From Pontibacter oryzae (GTDB taxonomy: Bacteria > Bacteroidota > Bacteroidia > Cytophagales > Hymenobacteraceae): DNA of 64,000 nt. Every line of letters starts with the position of its first letter. The first letter of the stretch is position 1. Of the stretch, positions 62,798-64,000 are shown one piece after another. Location of the stretch: positions 682,001-746,000 of the forward strand of contig NZ_QWGE01000001.1 of assembly GCF_003576375.1 (NCBI RefSeq). The letters are read 5' to 3'. The translations under genes and the position numbers were made by a program. The notes below the pieces were generated by a model. The model had not been told where the DNA came from and did not search any database. It was given only the letters and a program-made list of their open reading frames with translations.

Positions 62798-64000
62798 TTA
62801 CCTAGCTTTTGCCTCTCCAGAAACTTCATTTTCTGCCTTACCCAGCGATATTAGGTTCGTGAACAAGCGGTAGGCACCAGGAACGCCGGCTGGCAGCTCC
62901 CGGAACCAGGAGTAACCGGTATAAACATAGTAGCCTTCGCCATACTTGGCCACCAGCAAACCTCCGTCACGGGCAGGTTCGCCAGGGTCGTTGGCCGAAA
63001 GTATAGGCGTGAACTCATTGCCCCACTCACTCGGGAAATATAAACCACGCTCCTGCACCCAGCCATTAAAATCCTGCTGTGTAATCTTGTTTGGCGAGTT
63101 TAGTACCGGATGCTCTGGATTTAAAAAACGGACTTCGGCATCCTCTACCGTTACACGGTCGCGGGAGAGTTTCAACGGGTAAGGCGCAATCTGCGGCAGG
63201 TTTAGGCTGTGGTTGGTATTGTACTGCACAATCAGGTTGCCGCCCTGCTTCACGTAGTCCAATAAGGTTGGTTGGTAAAACCGGATGCGGTCTATGGTGT
63301 TGTAGGCGCGCACGCCAAGTATAACGGCATCAAACTGCTTCAGAAAGCTCAGTCGCATGTCTTCATCTTTCAGCAGCGTTACGTTGTAGCCAATTTGCTG
63401 CAAGCTGGCAGGAATCTCGTCGCCGGCGCCCATCAGGTAGGCTACACGTTGGCCGCGTTTCTGCAAATCAAGTTTCACTATTTTGGCAGTGGCCTCTGGA
63501 AAAGTAACCTGCGCCGGAATGTGGCTGTAGTTTATCTCGTTCAGCCCCTGGGTATAGGTTTTGCCATCTATAGTCGCTATCGCCTGCAATTGCGCCTCCT
63601 GTGCCTCCTTAGGTGGGTAAACTGTGAAGGTTATACTTTGCTCCGCTCCTTTGGCAGCAAGTTTAAAGGCTGCTGTAGCCGGCTCAATGCGCCAGCCTTT
63701 CGGGGCAGAAAGTCTTACATCGCCCGATATATCATCCTTTCCAGACTTTACCAAAACTTGCACTTGCTTGGGCTCTGGGCTGGCAAACATAAACACATGC
63801 TCTTTCAGGTTAACAAAAACCGGCGGCGTTATTACAAAAGGCCGGTATACTTCGCCCTCCACGGGGTCGGTGCGTTTGTAAATAACCGGAACCGTAATGC
63901 TCAAGGGTTCTCCGGCTACTGATAAGCTAAAAGTGGCCTGCGCGGCGGCAGGGTTTTCAGGCAAGCCTACCTGCTGCTGGTTTTGCACGGCAAACATACC
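62798..64000 (-). CDS. C-terminal part of a PIG-L-type deacetylase family protein (5' end outside window)
   Basis: The frame is open to the window edge, so the Met at 63997 is internal. About 400 residues are seen. They comprise beta-sandwich regions (~10-165; FVITPPVFVNLKEHVFMF, GDVRLSAPKGWRIEP, EQSITFTVYPP) and a C-terminal alpha/beta domain (~185-390) with VAYLMGAGDEIPASL, VILGVRAYNTIDRIR and GNLIVQYNTNHSL. In Bacteroidota this end is found behind a zinc-dependent PIG-L/LmbE deacetylase domain, which would lie outside. I call that family from memory of the C-terminal region, so moderate confidence. Confidence 0.65.
   Translation of the reverse strand, partial: GMFAVQNQQQVGLPENPAAAQATFSLSVAGEPLSITVPVIYKRTDPVEGEVYRPFVITPPVFVNLKEHVFMFASPEPKQVQVLVKSGKDDISGDVRLSAPKGWRIEPATAAFKLAAKGAEQSITFTVYPPKEAQEAQLQAIATIDGKTYTQGLNEINYSHIPAQVTFPEATAKIVKLDLQKRGQRVAYLMGAGDEIPASLQQIGYNVTLLKDEDMRLSFLKQFDAVILGVRAYNTIDRIRFYQPTLLDYVKQGGNLIVQYNTNHSLNLPQIAPYPLKLSRDRVTVEDAEVRFLNPEHPVLNSPNKITQQDFNGWVQERGLYFPSEWGNEFTPILSANDPGEPARDGGLLVAKYGEGYYVYTGYSWFRELPAGVPGAYRLFTNLISLGKAENEVSGEAKAR

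Noticed and set aside
1..64000. CRISPR arrays, prophage, insertion sequences or restriction systems
   Set aside because: No regularly spaced direct repeats, no transposase, integrase, Cas, phage structural or restriction genes were seen on either strand.

Overview
The window is a 64 kb chromosomal segment of a Bacteroidota bacterium. Gene content points to the Cytophagales, most likely a Pontibacter/Hymenobacter-like organism; the genus is an inference. The signs are an LpxC-FabZ fusion, a SusC/SusD pair, a type IX secretion C-terminal sorting domain, TAnnTTTG-type promoters and almost no Shine-Dalgarno sequences. I found no phage, insertion sequence, plasmid gene or CRISPR array. There is one tRNA gene, tRNA-Leu(CAG).

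Layout. 1-4.1 kb: lipid A genes (end of lpxC-fabZ, lpxA), a lone ABC ATPase, a YebC-type regulator and a Na+/Ca2+ exchanger. 4.5-17 kb: a polysaccharide utilization locus, SusC - SusD - PKD lipoprotein - GH16 - GH3, with a convergent propeller/Y_Y_Y/HTH regulator. The enzymes point to a beta-1,3-glucan of the laminarin type: glucan would be bound and cut at the surface, imported through SusCD, and finished to glucose by the periplasmic GH3. 17.4-31.9 kb: housekeeping and envelope genes, including an erythromycin-esterase family protein, DUF4197, cinA, a 2-oxoacid dehydrogenase E2, dnaK, a frameshifted outer-membrane barrel gene, purE-purK, marC, two RDD proteins and a T9SS-sorted protein. 31.9-39 kb: a DUF389 protein, a phosphatase lipoprotein, a TPR protein with a zincin motif and a two-component system.

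39-46 kb: an envelope glycolipid region with a sugar epimerase, a GT2 - tandem LAB_N - GT39 operon resembling aminoarabinose/lipid A glycosylation, and two PAP2 phosphatase paralogues pointing towards it from either side. 45-55 kb: an RNA cyclic phosphodiesterase, a stand-alone CinA-C protein, an M61 peptidase, a metallo-beta-lactamase fold enzyme, a sodium:solute symporter and an MsbA-like ABC exporter. 55-58 kb: an operon led by a clear TPP riboswitch, encoding a methyltransferase, an AIR-synthase-like protein, a divergent ThiE and a Trm112-like zinc protein. 58-64 kb: DUF2911, another methyltransferase, and a sodium symporter preceded by a 46-residue membrane protein, an AT-rich acetyltransferase and the end of a probable PIG-L-family gene.

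The main non-genic signals are four. (1) The word ATACTT/AAGTAT is about tenfold enriched, inside and outside genes. (2) Two inverted copies of a long intergenic repeat at 52.6 and 60.1 kb share a 20-bp perfect palindrome and are flanked by serial hairpins. (3) There is a 46-bp perfect palindrome at 54.96 kb. (4) A sigma-54-like promoter lies upstream of dnaK. No wholly new multi-gene system stands out. The most unusual candidates are the TPP-controlled methyltransferase operon, the repeat/hairpin arrays and the ATACTT word.
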